From: Priapulus caudatus
Lineage: Eukaryota > Priapulida > Priapulimorpha > Priapulimorphida > Priapulidae
Length of the DNA: 64,000 bases
Assembly (NCBI RefSeq): GCF_000485595.1
Contig: NW_014577651.1
Span: 89,798-153,797, forward strand
Reading direction: 5' to 3'
Notes under the pieces: generated by a model
Databases searched by the model: none
What the model was told of the DNA's origin: nothing
What the model saw: only the letters and a program-made list of their open reading frames with translations
Translations under genes and position numbers: made by a program
Shown: positions 61,001-63,370 of the stretch, in pieces
Layout of the letters: each line of letters opens with the position of its first letter
How positions within the stretch are numbered: position 1 is the stretch's first letter

Positions 61001-61372
61001 AGCGCAGACACATGCCTGCTTGTCAGCATGCTGTCGGGTCAGGCTGAAGCTGTGCATTTGCTCGGATTTTACAAGAACGACATGATCTCTGGTTCAACCG
61101 ACAACCGAATCGGTGTTCACAGCAACCTGACCGGGCACGGGGTAAGCGAGATACGCCATGCTTCATAGCAATCTTTCACCAAGTTTCGCTTAGACAGTTA
61201 GAGGTGTTTCTCTACAGTTCTCATCCTGTCACTGTTGTTGCAGACATCCTACTCCAGCGTGAGGTTGCGATCAGACGTGTTTCGCGGAATGCTCACCGCG
61301 ATGACAGTGCTGCCACTTAACAGGCTGTTGCTCCTGGGGGCAGACAATGGAACTATTCGGCTGCTGTACTGA
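1759..61372 (+). CDS. WDR81: WDR81 (BEACH and WD40 domain protein), 22 exons, N-terminus missing
   Basis: WDR81 is an endosomal BEACH-WD40 protein. With WDR91 it restrains class III PI3-kinase during early-to-late endosome conversion, and it has a reported role in clearing ubiquitinated aggregates (family knowledge). The 22 exons I joined give 5397 bases including TGA, and every junction is in phase. Approximate residues of the joined product: N-terminal region 1-264, BEACH-type region 270-520 (motifs [46 protein letters not shown]), helical middle 600-1400 with an acidic stretch, WD repeats 1480-1798. The human protein is about 1940 residues, so roughly 60 N-terminal residues are absent here. 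The order of conserved blocks follows human WDR81 throughout. Introns range from about 85 bp to 25.5 kb and carry nearly all the transposons in the window. Exon coordinates are listed separately. Confidence 0.95.
2017..2209 (+). CDS. WDR81: WDR81 exon 2
   Basis: Acceptor ATGAAATGCAG, donor AAG|GTGCTT (weak). Encodes [14 protein letters not shown] through NPENKEYK and ends in phase 0. The similarity to WDR81 is modest here. The main support is the open phase, which joins exons 1 and 3 without a stop. Confidence 0.78.
2409..2835 (+). CDS. WDR81: WDR81 exon 3
   Basis: Acceptor CACATACAG, donor GCCAG|GTATT. Contains [28 protein letters not shown] and [12 protein letters not shown]. These match the human blocks around YVVHPYVQFSLHDVVTFSP and RVLRAMDACHRQG. 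This is the N-terminal region ahead of the BEACH domain. It ends after one base of a split codon. Confidence 0.92.
2836..3068 (+). repeat. Dispersed intronic repeat, occupied-site copy
   Basis: 2900-3064 is similar to 52447-52640 (shared string GGGACTAAATGTATCCTCAA). In this copy a TTAA-flanked element follows, while the other copy runs on without it. No gene seen. Confidence 0.7.
3069..3759. mobile_element. TTAA-flanked MITE (691 bp)
   Basis: TIRs begin AGGCATAATAAGCCCATTG and extend about 140-150 bp (left 3069-3210, right about 3605-3759). TTAA stands on both sides (3065-3068 and 3760-3763), the target of piggyBac and Kolobok families. The related sequence at 52637 reads CACGACATTAAATG, a single TTAA with no element. 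That supports these boundaries. No transposase inside. Confidence 0.85.
3770..4560. repeat. GC-rich dispersed repeat with CTG tracts
   Basis: Parts recur at 18.21-18.45 kb (AGCGGTTAAG, ACTTCCGCGGGACTGG), 20.1-20.19 kb (TGCTCGCACGACGTGCCGTC) and 57.99-58.05 kb (CACGAGTGTTTGTTCACATC). Short CTG/TGC runs lie at 4140-4158 and 4190-4205. The open frames here are products of high GC; I see no protein homology or exon structure. Confidence 0.6.
5249..5537 (-). repeat. Family R1 fragment (hairpin-ended dispersed repeat)
   Basis: Minus-oriented 3' end of repeat family R1: TTTTTAGC, then the hairpin CATCTGACGAAGTCAGATG, then a run of GTCC units, and the block that reads GACCTTTGACC in other copies. 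Truncated at about 5537. Confidence 0.7.
5957..6200 (-). repeat. Family R1 fragment
   Basis: Begins AAGTCAGATGCAGCTGTA and carries the same downstream blocks as other R1 copies (ATTTAACCGCTCAC, CATCCCTCCTAACTTAA). The terminal hairpin has lost one arm. Confidence 0.6.
6200..6800. repeat. Dispersed repeat shared with 26.75-27.25 kb
   Basis: TTTTTGCTCAGAAAA, GGAAATATCACT and TTATAGCATAGAA recur in order at 26.76-26.88 kb, and a second block (TCTAAGACATTT, TATCATCGAAAGTGG) recurs with changes at 27.12-27.21 kb. No gene seen. Confidence 0.6.
6845..7851 (-). repeat. Family R1 copy, diverged in the middle
   Basis: 6845-7140 matches the R1 block with CACAAATCTAAACG and AAAACTTTTTGTTTC. The far end at 7822-7851 reads AGCGCTGTTGCTCTGCGGCA then CTTGT, the complement of the R1 start. 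The centre is not alignable by eye, so this may be two elements. Confidence 0.45.
8014..8199 (+). CDS. WDR81: WDR81 exon 4, start of BEACH domain
   Basis: An upstream acceptor CTCTACTAG is chosen over the nearer AATGCAG because it alone completes the split codon from exon 3. Encodes [17 protein letters not shown], the [13 protein letters not shown] block and [18 protein letters not shown], the start of the BEACH fold. Donor AAAG|GTAAGA, phase 1. The intron before it is 5.2 kb and full of repeats. Confidence 0.94.
8200..10076. repeat. Intron 4: TTCACAG-rich repeats and a CAGGCCCGTAGCC element fragment
   Basis: 8770-8870 and 9585-9720 contain repeated TTCACAGTTCACAG units. 8975-9030 is a GTGC/GTGT microsatellite. 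9037-9270 is a copy of the element defined at 39362-39831 (starts CAGGCCCGTAGCCAGCTTTA). Its other end is not found, so it is truncated or interrupted. No exon seen. Confidence 0.6.
10077..10257 (+). CDS. WDR81: WDR81 exon 5, BEACH domain
   Basis: Acceptor GCCACGCAG, donor GCAA|GTATGT. Encodes [11 protein letters not shown] and [20 protein letters not shown], nearly the same as human GDKQLDFTYEM and [20 protein letters not shown]. Ends in phase 2. The reading frame runs past the donor for a few codons, which is intron. Confidence 0.95.
10258..11475. other. Intron 5, AT-rich, no gene recognised
   Basis: Mostly unique-looking AT-rich sequence. 10870-10970 resembles 51530-51620 (both contain TTCACAATGAT). 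No exon or protein similarity found. Confidence 0.5.
11480..11597. mobile_element. 118-bp foldback MITE flanked by TTAA
   Basis: TTAA (11476-11479), CATTAGT..., then the complement ...ACTAATG, TTAA (11598-11601). Inner arms CTTTTCTCATAGAC and GTCTATGAGAAAAAG pair as well, so nearly the whole element folds into one hairpin. The TTAA duplication suggests a piggyBac- or Kolobok-type mobiliser. Confidence 0.7.
11732..12960 (-). mobile_element. Family R1, near full-length copy (about 1.23 kb)
   Basis: Left end TTTTTAGCTCATCTGAC (complement of the R1 3' end), right end GCGGCACTTGT (complement of ACAAGTGCCGC). Internal blocks ACCGCTCGTGTACGG, TTTTTTGTTTCAGC and GGTTAAACATGGATT occur in the family order. 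No open frame of note; non-autonomous. Confidence 0.75.
13144..13405 (+). CDS. WDR81: WDR81 exon 6, BEACH domain
   Basis: Acceptor TTGCTCATAG, donor ACAAG|GTAAGT. Encodes [30 protein letters not shown] and [12 protein letters not shown], the most conserved BEACH signature in this family. It ends in phase 0. Confidence 0.97.
13919..14062 (+). CDS. WDR81: WDR81 exon 7, end of BEACH domain
   Basis: Acceptor TTTCGTCGCAG, donor CATTTG|GTAAAG. Encodes [18 protein letters not shown] and [13 protein letters not shown]. It aligns with human GKEAVKEKNVCLHL and GVVQLFDQPHP. 48 codons, phase 0 at both ends. Confidence 0.95.
14374..14608 (+). CDS. WDR81: WDR81 exon 8
   Basis: Acceptor CTGATTAG. The segment [20 protein letters not shown] matches the human RILLPEGFNPMQALEELEK block. 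Two donors compete. GAG|GTCAGT at 14605 looks stronger but leaves phase 0, which puts an in-frame TGA in exon 9. GTCA|GTACAG at 14609 gives phase 1 and joins exon 9 cleanly, so I end the exon at 14608. Confidence 0.85.
14751..15735. mobile_element. hAT-like MITE (985 bp)
   Basis: Ends CAGTGTTTGCCCTGCATTG and GGCCAGGGGAAACACTG form an imperfect terminal inverted repeat. TATAT stands on both sides; a full 8-bp duplication is not clear. Inner text CACTGTTCTTCCATC recurs at 31279. No transposase seen. Confidence 0.65.
15743..16205. repeat. Element B left TIR with internal tandem units
   Basis: The complement of 22025-22491. Inside it a unit of about 145 bp recurs (starts near 15883, 16027, 16180, the last running past the TIR). 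Each unit has a GGCGGCCAT motif, a GACGTCGTAGA block and a GATAGTGGAGAACCCA block. Confidence 0.8.
16375..16870. repeat. Palindromic minisatellite (CCAACGTTGG-based)
   Basis: Many copies of CCAACGTTGG(C/G)CCCAACG with short spacers (TCATATTG, TCAGACAG, TTTTTGCTCAGCGTG) arranged in a higher-order pattern. CCAACGTTGG is its own reverse complement, so both strands read alike and long open frames arise on both strands without any gene. Located between the left TIR and the coding remains of element B. Confidence 0.85.
16885..17215. repeat. CT/CA compound microsatellite
   Basis: Alternating (CT)n and (CA)n runs, the longest (CT)n at about 17098-17158. Open frames here are simple-repeat translations. 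Confidence 0.9.
17303..18180 (+). pseudogene. Element B nuclease-like protein fragment (PIN/FEN-like type), frameshifted
   Basis: An open stretch reads [20 protein letters not shown]. After several frame breaks come [14 protein letters not shown], then [15 protein letters not shown], and then an open stretch with [19 protein letters not shown] and KNAAWKVF. Motif order (acidic EADTR-like, (D/N)(S/T)DV, HALTGxDTTS) follows a protein family common in invertebrate genomes that I read as PIN/FEN-like nucleases. Multiple indels and stops mean no intact product. The C-terminal part resumes at 21677. Confidence 0.75.
18215..18720. repeat. GC-rich repeat inserted in element B
   Basis: Shares AGAGAGACCGG, GAAAGCGGTTAAG and TCCGCGGGACTGG with 3869-3970. 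An inverted pair (CGCTATACGCATTCGCGC and GCGCACGAATGCGTATAGCG, 18343-18391) forms a hairpin. No coding. Confidence 0.6.
18721..19931 (+). mobile_element. Family R1, near full-length copy inserted in element B
   Basis: Starts ACAAGTGCCGCAGAGCGAC and ends with the hairpin CATCTGACTATGTCAGAT and AAGCTAA. Inner landmarks: ATGGCGCGTACGTTTAAGTG, TTGACCTTTGACC, and a run of GGAC units (19793-19865). No coding capacity. Confidence 0.8.
19932..21660. repeat. Mixed repeats inside element B
   Basis: 20100-20190 matches 4230-4330 (GTGCTCGCACGACGTGCCGT). 20200-20660 holds two diverged units with GCATATTGCAG... and TATGAACG-type text. 21050-21550 is a copy of 290-790. 21590-21625 carries the GCGCTTCGCGCG motif seen also at 265, 42735 and 49890. 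No host gene seen. Confidence 0.5.
21677..21932 (+). pseudogene. Element B C-terminal 'GW' and CXC tail fragment
   Basis: Reads [19 protein letters not shown] then [19 protein letters not shown] and [15 protein letters not shown]. The GW-x-G-x-x-P segment and the cysteine array with CxC steps match in order the tails of elements A (36.3-36.5 kb) and C (48.5-48.7 kb). It is cut off from the nuclease part by about 3.5 kb of later insertions. Confidence 0.75.
22025..22491. repeat. Element B right TIR
   Basis: Inverted copy of the left end, with the blocks CTCTACGACGTCTTGGAGTC and CTCTACGACGTCTGGGAGTC in two tandem units. It ends ATCTGCCCCCTGAC at 22491. Confidence 0.8.
22584..22734 (+). CDS. 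WDR81: WDR81 exon 9
   Basis: Acceptor GTCGGTGCAG, donor CCAG|GTATGT. Encodes [20 protein letters not shown], matching human HRDMQVLGVLLAEM, then [18 protein letters not shown]. It begins only about 90 bp after the right end of TIR element B. Confidence 0.92.
22886..24351 (+). CDS. WDR81: WDR81 exon 10, large central exon
   Basis: Acceptor TGCTTGCAG, donor CAAAG|GTAATT, 1466 bp. The first half has [20 protein letters not shown] and [14 protein letters not shown], matching the human PSQLLSPF and PFPPYFPALHRF blocks, then leucine-rich helices ([37 protein letters not shown]). The second half (about residues 870-1080 of the joined product) is acidic and low in complexity, typical of a disordered linker. 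It ends with helices around [19 protein letters not shown]. Confidence 0.95.
24504..24643 (+). CDS. WDR81: WDR81 exon 11
   Basis: Acceptor ATTGCTGCAG, donor GTG|GTATGT. Encodes [19 protein letters not shown] and [12 protein letters not shown]. Part of the helical middle region. Enters in phase 1 and leaves in phase 0. Confidence 0.9.
24886..25005 (+). CDS. WDR81: WDR81 exon 12
   Basis: Acceptor ACAATTTCAG, donor ACAG|GTGATG. 40 codons, phase 0 at both ends: [20 protein letters not shown] through IKIMDNLQ. Helical repeat-like segment of the WDR81 middle region. Confidence 0.88.
25148..25376 (+). CDS. WDR81: WDR81 exon 13
   Basis: Acceptor GATCCCACAG, donor CCAG|GTCAGT. Encodes [36 protein letters not shown] and [10 protein letters not shown]. 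Amphipathic helices, phase 0 in and phase 1 out. Confidence 0.9.
25377..25901 (+). other. WDR81 intron, no feature recognised
   Basis: AT-rich spacer with no transposon ends or exon-like stretch that I can see. Confidence 0.5.
25902..26064 (+). CDS. WDR81: WDR81 exon 14
   Basis: Acceptor TTGTCTGATAG, donor GAGG|GTAGGA. Encodes [17 protein letters not shown] and [19 protein letters not shown], then [12 protein letters not shown]. Phase 1 in, phase 2 out. Confidence 0.83.
26150..26305 (+). repeat. TTCTA-type pyrimidine repeat
   Basis: Degenerate tandem units of TTCTA/TTCTG in an intron of WDR81. It makes a long open frame without coding meaning. Confidence 0.7.
26437..26588 (+). CDS. WDR81: WDR81 exon 15
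   Basis: Acceptor TTTCTGCAG, donor CAGTT|GTAAGT. Encodes [20 protein letters not shown], then a serine/threonine-rich tail. It leaves in phase 1 and is followed by the 25.5-kb intron that houses the LINE and TIR elements A and C. Confidence 0.85.
26589..27309. repeat. Start of the 25.5-kb intron; repeat shared with 6.2-6.8 kb
   Basis: 26750-27250 is the second copy of the 6.2-6.8 kb repeat. The rest shows nothing recognisable. Confidence 0.5.
27310..29942 (-). mobile_element. CR1/L2-type LINE, 3' portion (endonuclease end, reverse transcriptase)
   Basis: Minus strand, in order: endonuclease C-half ([40 protein letters not shown]), linker, reverse transcriptase ([62 protein letters not shown]), and the typical tail with [20 protein letters not shown]. 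Frame breaks near 29.3, 28.9, 28.5 and 27.55 kb show a dead copy. The endonuclease N-half lies at 37.4-38 kb because element A is inserted between them. Confidence 0.88.
29943..30608. repeat. Element A left TIR
   Basis: Inverted copy of 36773-37418 at high identity (for example GGTCAAACTATCAGAAAAT against ATTTTCTGATAGTTTAACC). The left end has a short extra block (about 29960-29970) absent on the right. Contains ATGGCGGCC and ATGGCCACC motifs at 30090-30110. Confidence 0.9.
30609..31757 (+). other. Element A leader region between TIR and gene
   Basis: No coding signal. 31255-31320 resembles 14800-14885 (CACTGTTCTTCCATC, ACACTTTATTGA). The promoter of the element gene should be here or in the TIR; no clear TATA box is assigned. 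Confidence 0.5.
31758..36544 (+). pseudogene. Element A large protein: Cys-rich N-terminus, PIN/FEN-like nuclease, CXC tail; 3 frameshifts
   Basis: First ATG at 31758 in the context AAGATGACA. Residues 30-100: a CxxC...HxxC unit ([24 protein letters not shown]). Residues 130-220: a second such unit ([19 protein letters not shown]). Frame breaks fall near 33.26-33.29 kb (after [12 protein letters not shown]), near 33.59-33.64 kb (before [15 protein letters not shown]) and at about 35.81-35.82 kb. Then a long central region, [85 protein letters not shown] and a CXC array ([23 protein letters not shown]). Spaced acidic residues fit a PIN/FEN-type metal-dependent nuclease. Breaks could be real decay or assembly errors; only one base each seems involved. 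Functional role in transposition is inferred. Confidence 0.8.
36773..37418. repeat. Element A right TIR
   Basis: Complement of the left TIR. Shared strings include CAAAAGGACTTTTGAAATATG and CCTGGAAGTTGTTCAGG. Ends CCCCTGGGTA, followed by TTC. Confidence 0.9.
37419..38290 (-). mobile_element. CR1/L2-type LINE, 5' portion (PHD-like finger, endonuclease start)
   Basis: Minus strand: [18 protein letters not shown] then [14 protein letters not shown] and LVWICFQC form a PHD-like C4HC3 finger of the kind found ahead of the endonuclease in CR1/L2-group LINEs. Then [27 protein letters not shown] and [10 protein letters not shown] (endonuclease start). The frame breaks at about 38.0 and 37.77 kb. It continues across element A at 29942. 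Confidence 0.85.
38291..38435. other. Spacer between LINE and family R2 copy
   Basis: AT-rich, possibly LINE 5' UTR. No feature recognised. Confidence 0.4.
38436..39356 (+). mobile_element. Family R2 copy (hairpin-ended dispersed repeat, about 0.92 kb)
   Basis: Starts TGAAAGTGTCAATGACACTA then TAGCTCACCTTGG. Ends with a GGAC run (39291-39309), the hairpin-like CATCTTGAAGATG and CAAGGTGAACTAAAA. Inner block AGATGGCGCTACGCCTAAAT. The plan is the same as R1 (start hairpin, GGAC run, end hairpin, GCTAA-like end) but the sequence differs. Non-coding. Confidence 0.7.
39362..39831. mobile_element. TIR MITE with 5-bp target duplication (470 bp)
   Basis: Ends CAGGCCCGTAGCCAG and CTGGCTATGGGCCTG, flanked by AAATG on both sides (39357-39361, 39832-39836). 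It sits at the 3' end of the R2 copy. Rich in G and C runs, with an embedded GCGCGAGCAAGGGGGGGTCC block that occurs at 0.9 and 9.2 kb. No transposase. Confidence 0.8.
39837..40104. other. Intron spacer with AT microsatellite
   Basis: A TATATA run near 39837-39862, otherwise no feature recognised. Confidence 0.4.
40105..40787 (+). repeat. Family R2 copy, truncated
   Basis: Starts TGAAAGTGTCAATGACACTG and TAGCTCACCTTGG as at 38436. Shares GAGATGGCGCTACGCCTAAA and GGGCGTGGCTCGAAAG. The 3' end is replaced by an R1 start at 40789. Confidence 0.7.
40789..41300 (+). repeat. R1 start fragment joined to a GC-rich repeat
   Basis: 40789-40858 is the first 70 bp of R1 (ACAAGTGCCGCGAAGCGACA). From 40859 follows a repeat whose second copy is 42753-43170 (AGACGGGATACTAGAGAAGC, TATGCAGCGCTGGCAGCTAT). 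No gene. Confidence 0.65.
41300..42750. repeat. Inverted repeat and TAG-type microsatellite
   Basis: 41500-41620 is the complement of 43010-43110 and of 41100-41260 (TGGGCAAGGTTCGCGAACGC), so the two copies form a large inverted repeat. 41930-42125 is a degenerate (AGT/TAG)n tract. 42520-42720 is close to 49660-49880 (GCGCGCCTAGTAGCGAACAA). No host exon seen. Confidence 0.6.
42753..43170 (+). repeat. Second copy of the 40.86-41.3 kb repeat
   Basis: Direct repeat of 40859-41300, sharing CGTCCTACGACAGTATGCAG and GTGAACAGTGTTCACTTGTT. Confidence 0.75.
43200..43727. repeat. CGTACCCTGG-rich segment and telomere-like tract
   Basis: 43215-43320 resembles the ends of the element at 56415-57031 (CTATGTCCCC, GTACCCTGGTAC). 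43374-43412 is a degenerate CCTAAC/CCTAAT run, close to (CCCTAA)n. The rest shows nothing recognisable. Confidence 0.6.
43729..44060. repeat. Element C left TIR
   Basis: Complement of 48905-49242. Contains CAAGATGGCCGCCGCCG at 43842-43858, AATTTACATTAA-type text and GGTCAACGGTCAAAAT near the inner end. Confidence 0.85.
44705..46298. mobile_element. Nested TIR element with CCTG target duplication (1.6 kb)
   Basis: Left end GGCGCGTTTCACAAAGCTCC, right end complementary (GAGCTTTGTGAGAAACGCGCC), with CCTG on both sides (44701-44704, 46299-46302). Subterminal repeats of CGCTATT/TAGCGGA type extend about 120 bp on each side. The interior is mainly the GT/CA microsatellite plus AT-rich sequence. 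No transposase. It interrupts element C. Confidence 0.8.
44962..45595. repeat. GT-to-CA microsatellite (about 630 bp)
   Basis: The first half is (GT)n, the second half (CA)n with CGCG interruptions, so the tract is roughly an inverted repeat. It can form hairpin or Z-DNA-type structure. Open frames are simple-repeat artefacts. Confidence 0.9.
48905..49242. repeat. Element C right TIR
   Basis: GAACAGTGAATTTACATTAA, GGCGGCCATCTTGAATTCC and AGAGTAATTAACATTGCAGG are inverted copies of left TIR text. Ends GCAGGGT at 49242. Confidence 0.85.
49243..49920. repeat. Repeats after element C
   Basis: 49335-49390 and 49468-49520 are two copies of a short unit (TAGACTGGTACCCGGTC). 49660-49910 resembles 42520-42750 (AGCGAACAAAGAATTGGGAGC). 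No gene. Confidence 0.55.
49921..50998 (+). mobile_element. Family R1 copy, 5'-truncated
   Basis: Starts inside the family at AAACCCTGTTAGTCC and runs to the end hairpin and GATGAGCTAAAAA. Contains TTGACCTTTGACCC and GGACGGACGGACGATCATG. An R2 3' segment follows without a gap. Confidence 0.7.
50999..51317 (+). repeat. Family R2 3' segment directly abutting R1
   Basis: Text AAACCCGTGTGATATGTTTT through TGTCAAGGCGAGCTAAAAA equals 39040-39356. It begins exactly where the R1 copy ends. Confidence 0.7.
51318..52093 (+). other. End of the 25.5-kb intron
   Basis: AT-rich, with part similar to 10.87-10.97 kb. No exon recognised before exon 16. Confidence 0.5.
52094..52244 (+). CDS. WDR81: WDR81 exon 16
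   Basis: Acceptor GCGACGCTAG, donor TCAG|GTGAGG. Read as [20 protein letters not shown] then [12 protein letters not shown]. Conservation is weak, but the exon enters in phase 1 and leaves in phase 2 exactly as exons 15 and 17 require, and the frame has no stop. Confidence 0.75.
52369..52436 (+). CDS. WDR81: WDR81 exon 17
   Basis: Acceptor TTTTCTCTAG, donor GTTG|GTGAGT. Short exon encoding [18 protein letters not shown], a conserved block just before the WD40 propeller. Confidence 0.9.
52437..54271 (+). other. WDR81 intron with empty-site repeat and a hAT-like end
   Basis: 52447-52660 is the unoccupied relative of 2900-3064/3764-3775. 52992-53060 begins AGTGGCGGATCTACGGGGG, a typical hAT MITE end, without a visible partner. 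53900-54270 and 56040-56200 share CGTCGTG/GTCGTGG-rich text, probably the two halves of one element interrupted by the R1 copy. No gene recognised. Confidence 0.5.
54272..56018 (+). mobile_element. Family R1 copy containing a CT-rich satellite
   Basis: Start ACAAGTGCCGCAGAGCGAC, end CATCTGACTATGTCAGATG and AGCTAAAAA. Between 54375 and 55111 the normal R1 interior is replaced by CT-rich satellite. From 55112 (CATCGTACGTAGTA) the R1 text resumes. Confidence 0.75.
54375..55111 (+). repeat. CT-rich satellite (about 740 bp)
   Basis: CTCTCT with TC, TTC, CCTC and CGCTC variants. All three forward frames and all reverse frames are open for long distances because the composition lacks stops. No gene. 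Confidence 0.92.
56019..56414. other. Intron spacer
   Basis: 56030-56200 is rich in GTCGTG-like text, probably the second half of an element whose first half is near 53.9-54.25 kb. The rest is AT-rich without a feature. Confidence 0.4.
56415..57031. mobile_element. TIR MITE with ACT target duplication (617 bp)
   Basis: Ends AGGGCTGATAGGGTCTATG and CATAGACCCTATCAGCACT, with ACT on both sides (56412-56414, 57032-57034). TIRs run about 150 bp and are rich in GTACCCTGGG units. The 3-bp duplication is the PIF/Harbinger pattern. No transposase inside. Confidence 0.78.
57035..58299 (+). other. WDR81 intron, mostly unique-looking
   Basis: 57160-57250 contains CTAGTAACTATAG-type inverted text. 57990-58050 repeats 3775-3830. 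No exon between 57.03 and 58.3 kb recognised. Confidence 0.5.
58300..58589 (+). CDS. WDR81: WDR81 exon 18, WD40 repeats
   Basis: Acceptor CTCATTGCAG, donor CAC|GTGAGT. Encodes [37 protein letters not shown] and [10 protein letters not shown], matching the human block that begins LKQIKLQSFTGHTG. Two WD blades with GH and W landmarks. Confidence 0.97.
58843..59035 (+). CDS. WDR81: WDR81 exon 19, WD40 repeat
   Basis: Acceptor TTTGTTCAG, donor [31 protein letters not shown] completes the blade begun in exon 18. [20 protein letters not shown] matches human SDSTLRFVDCRKPGLQHEF. Confidence 0.96.
59379..59518 (+). CDS. WDR81: WDR81 exon 20, WD40 repeat
   Basis: Acceptor TTGGTTTCAG, donor [32 protein letters not shown] followed by [20 protein letters not shown] matches the human blade [20 protein letters not shown] and LLDTRTGLVLRGW. 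Confidence 0.96.
59563..60842 (+). mobile_element. Family R1 copy in the intron before exon 21
   Basis: Start ACAAGTGCCGCAGAGCGACA, end GACTATGTCAGATGAGCTAAAAA. The first 700 bp (59590-60290) differ from other R1 copies. From 60300 (GTTTAACCCTCCTCTTGAGG) it follows the family. Confidence 0.75.
60938..61141 (+). CDS. WDR81: WDR81 exon 21, WD40 repeats
   Basis: Acceptor ATGTTTCAG, donor [29 protein letters not shown] and [20 protein letters not shown] match the last propeller blades of human WDR81. A dispersed repeat copy (59563-60842) ends only 95 bp before this exon. Confidence 0.94.
61244..61372 (+). CDS. WDR81: WDR81 terminal exon
   Basis: Acceptor [31 protein letters not shown] then [10 protein letters not shown] and TGA, matching the human ending [21 protein letters not shown] then SDNGVVRLLA. 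It closes the propeller. Confidence 0.97.
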   Translation, partial: TSYSSVRLRSDVFRGMLTAMTVLPLNRLLLLGADNGTIRLLY

Positions 61373-61780
61373 ACACGAAGTAAAAATCATGAATCATGGG
61401 GTTGAATTCTGAGAGATTTCAGACACTAGCGGGATGCAGTCATGTCATAATAGCTGTAGTAACTGATCGAGTTTGTATAAAATTTAGATCCTGATTTAGC
61501 ATATAACATTGCAGGATGATATTTAGTTTCTCACATTCTAGTGTGCGTGCGTGTAATTATATGTGGCTATTTAATATTTATTGCATAAAATAGTGTATTC
61601 AGCGCCACAGCCTGCAATCATATGTAATGAAGAACATTCATTTATACGTGTAAATTCATGCATAATAGATTAAGAAATATAAGCCATTCTTCTATTTTCT
61701 AGCTTATTAATATATTATTAGTATGATTCATTATAATGAAATGACCAATATTGAATAATAAAATGTTCAGGTTGGTTATG
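61373..61780 (+). other. WDR81 3' UTR with candidate poly(A) signal
   Basis: AT-rich and without coding signal. An AATAAA lies at 61757-61762, about 385 bp after the stop. The end of the transcript is inferred from that signal only. Confidence 0.5.
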
Positions 61781-62303
61781 ATTCTGTTATACACTGCAAC
61801 AACAAATATCGCTTTCATATATTAATATCTGTATTAAGGGCACATGAATAATCATTATTACACAATTTTGCCCAACAGCATGGAAAGATTTTCATTTCAT
61901 TTTATTTTTATACAGATGTTTGATGAACTTGGGGAGGGGGGAGGGACTGGATACATGTACCAATATTGATATCGTGGTTCAGTGACTTTCTTTACCCAGG
62001 TGTCCAAACTGAAACAAAACCAAAACTGTGATAATATGAATCGTACAGGTGCAACAAGCTATCTGATCTCTGACATCTCCAATCGATAACACTTCACGTA
62101 TAAATGTACAATTACAAATGTAAAATTTGCACCAAGTACATCACAACGATCCTGTAACTGAATAAGAATCAAAAGGAAACGACCTCAGCCCGTCTTCAGC
62201 TAAGCAGTACTACTTCTGGTAAATGCTACTCCTCTACATATCGCCTACTCCAAGCTAGCATGATGGCGTGCAGAACCTCATAATACTCTTATCTTGAGCC
62301 TAC
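61781..62303. other. Convergent intergenic spacer of WDR81 and SCFD1
   Basis: AT-rich. It should hold the SCFD1 3' UTR and perhaps its tiny last exon. No repeat ends recognised. Confidence 0.5.
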
Positions 62304-62484
62304 CTGCATAAGGAATTGTGAGGCATTCTGCAGGTCAGTGCAGCCATATGTGATTCGCTTCGTTCCCATGCCAACTCGAGATTTCACGTAATCGACGAGG
62401 TTTTGGTATTCTATGTAGTTTCCGCCGCCGACCATGAAGACAAAAGCCTCCTGGTAAGGCTGTTTATTGCGTGGCACTGAAGAA
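62304..62484 (-). CDS. SCFD1: SCFD1 C-terminal exon
   Basis: Minus strand: acceptor GTGATACAG was chosen because the nearer TTCTTCAG gives the wrong phase. Reads SSVPRNKQPYQEAFVFMVGG, GGNYIEYQNLVDYVKSR and ITYGCTDLQNASQFLMQ, the very end of the SM fold. A GTAGGC donor follows LMQ. Family members usually have about eight more residues, so a tiny last exon is expected (for example near 62185-62199, reading LKTG then stop). If the donor is not used, the protein ends VGSR. The last exon is unresolved. Confidence 0.92.
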
Positions 62485-62670
62485 CTGTATCACAGCATAG
62501 TCGTCAAATTACAACAGCATCCAGTGGTAGATAGCGAGAAATCTGTACCATGATATATTTAATTTCCACCACCTTAACGACCATCCATGAAATTCGCAGT
62601 ACGGTATTTTTAATGTGTGAGAGATTTTCTGATGCGTTTACATTGTCGATGTGTTGCATGAGGGCCATAC

Positions 62671-62777
62671 CTGTCTGATGCACGTAGCATCTTGGGGTCA
62701 AAGTACCTGTAGTCGTCCGTCTCATCATTTGGCTTCATCTCCATAAGTGCATCGACAATGCGCGTAACAGGAAGTTT
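62671..62777 (-). CDS. SCFD1: SCFD1 exon
   Basis: Minus strand: acceptor CTTTGCAG, donor GACAG|GTATGG. Reads KLPVTRIVDALMEMK then ETDDYRYFDPKMLR, nearly identical to human LPVTRILDNLMEMK and ETDDYRYFDPKML. It follows the exon at 63200-63275 in phase 0 and leaves in phase 2. Confidence 0.95.
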
Positions 62778-63199
62778 CTGCAAAGAAAATGTCCACATAC
62801 TCATTCTGGCCCGCACTCTACTAATGCCAACACGGTACCACGTGTAGACAAGTGGCATTTGCTTGAGCAATCATAGGAATTTTGTGTGTGCACATCAACA
62901 GGAACTGATATGTTACCCTACAAATAGATTAAATATCTGGTGTTGACGCCAGATATAGGGCTATGTACCCTTGGTAGAACACCAGGTACCAGAACGAGCT
63001 ATCCGACTTAGGTACCACACTATTGTATATTAAGAATTGTCAAGATTTGCAATTTTTGCTTGCTAAACAAAACTGTCAGTTTGATCACATCTATGTCAGT
63101 AAAGGAAAACATGATATAATCCTCACTTATAAACCAATGTATGCTGTGGTATGTGTACCTGTCGTACTTTGCAATATGCTCTTTAACTCTTTAACTTAC

Positions 63200-63275
63200 A
63201 TGCTTTTTAACAACCAGGTTCTTTACTCCTTCCATGACAAACTTCGAGCTGTCAGCCATGAGTTTGGAAAACATG
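63200..63275 (-). CDS. SCFD1: SCFD1 (Sly1) exon, SM-family vesicle fusion protein
   Basis: SCFD1 is the Sec1/Munc18 protein that binds syntaxin-5 and acts in ER-Golgi SNARE assembly (family knowledge). On the minus strand: acceptor CTGTTTCAG, donor GCAT|GTAAGT. Reads FSKLMADSSKFVMEGVKNLV, matching the human block QFVMEGVKNLVLK. It is the most upstream SCFD1 exon I can identify. Earlier exons should lie to the right, outside the window or hidden by the repeat that starts at 63371. Confidence 0.9.
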
Positions 63276-63370
63276 CTGAAACAGAGTTACATTTCAAATA
63301 CATACTGAGACGACCCCTCTACAGATACCCACTGAAAAATGTCATGACAATTTACCATTCAAAGTTTATA

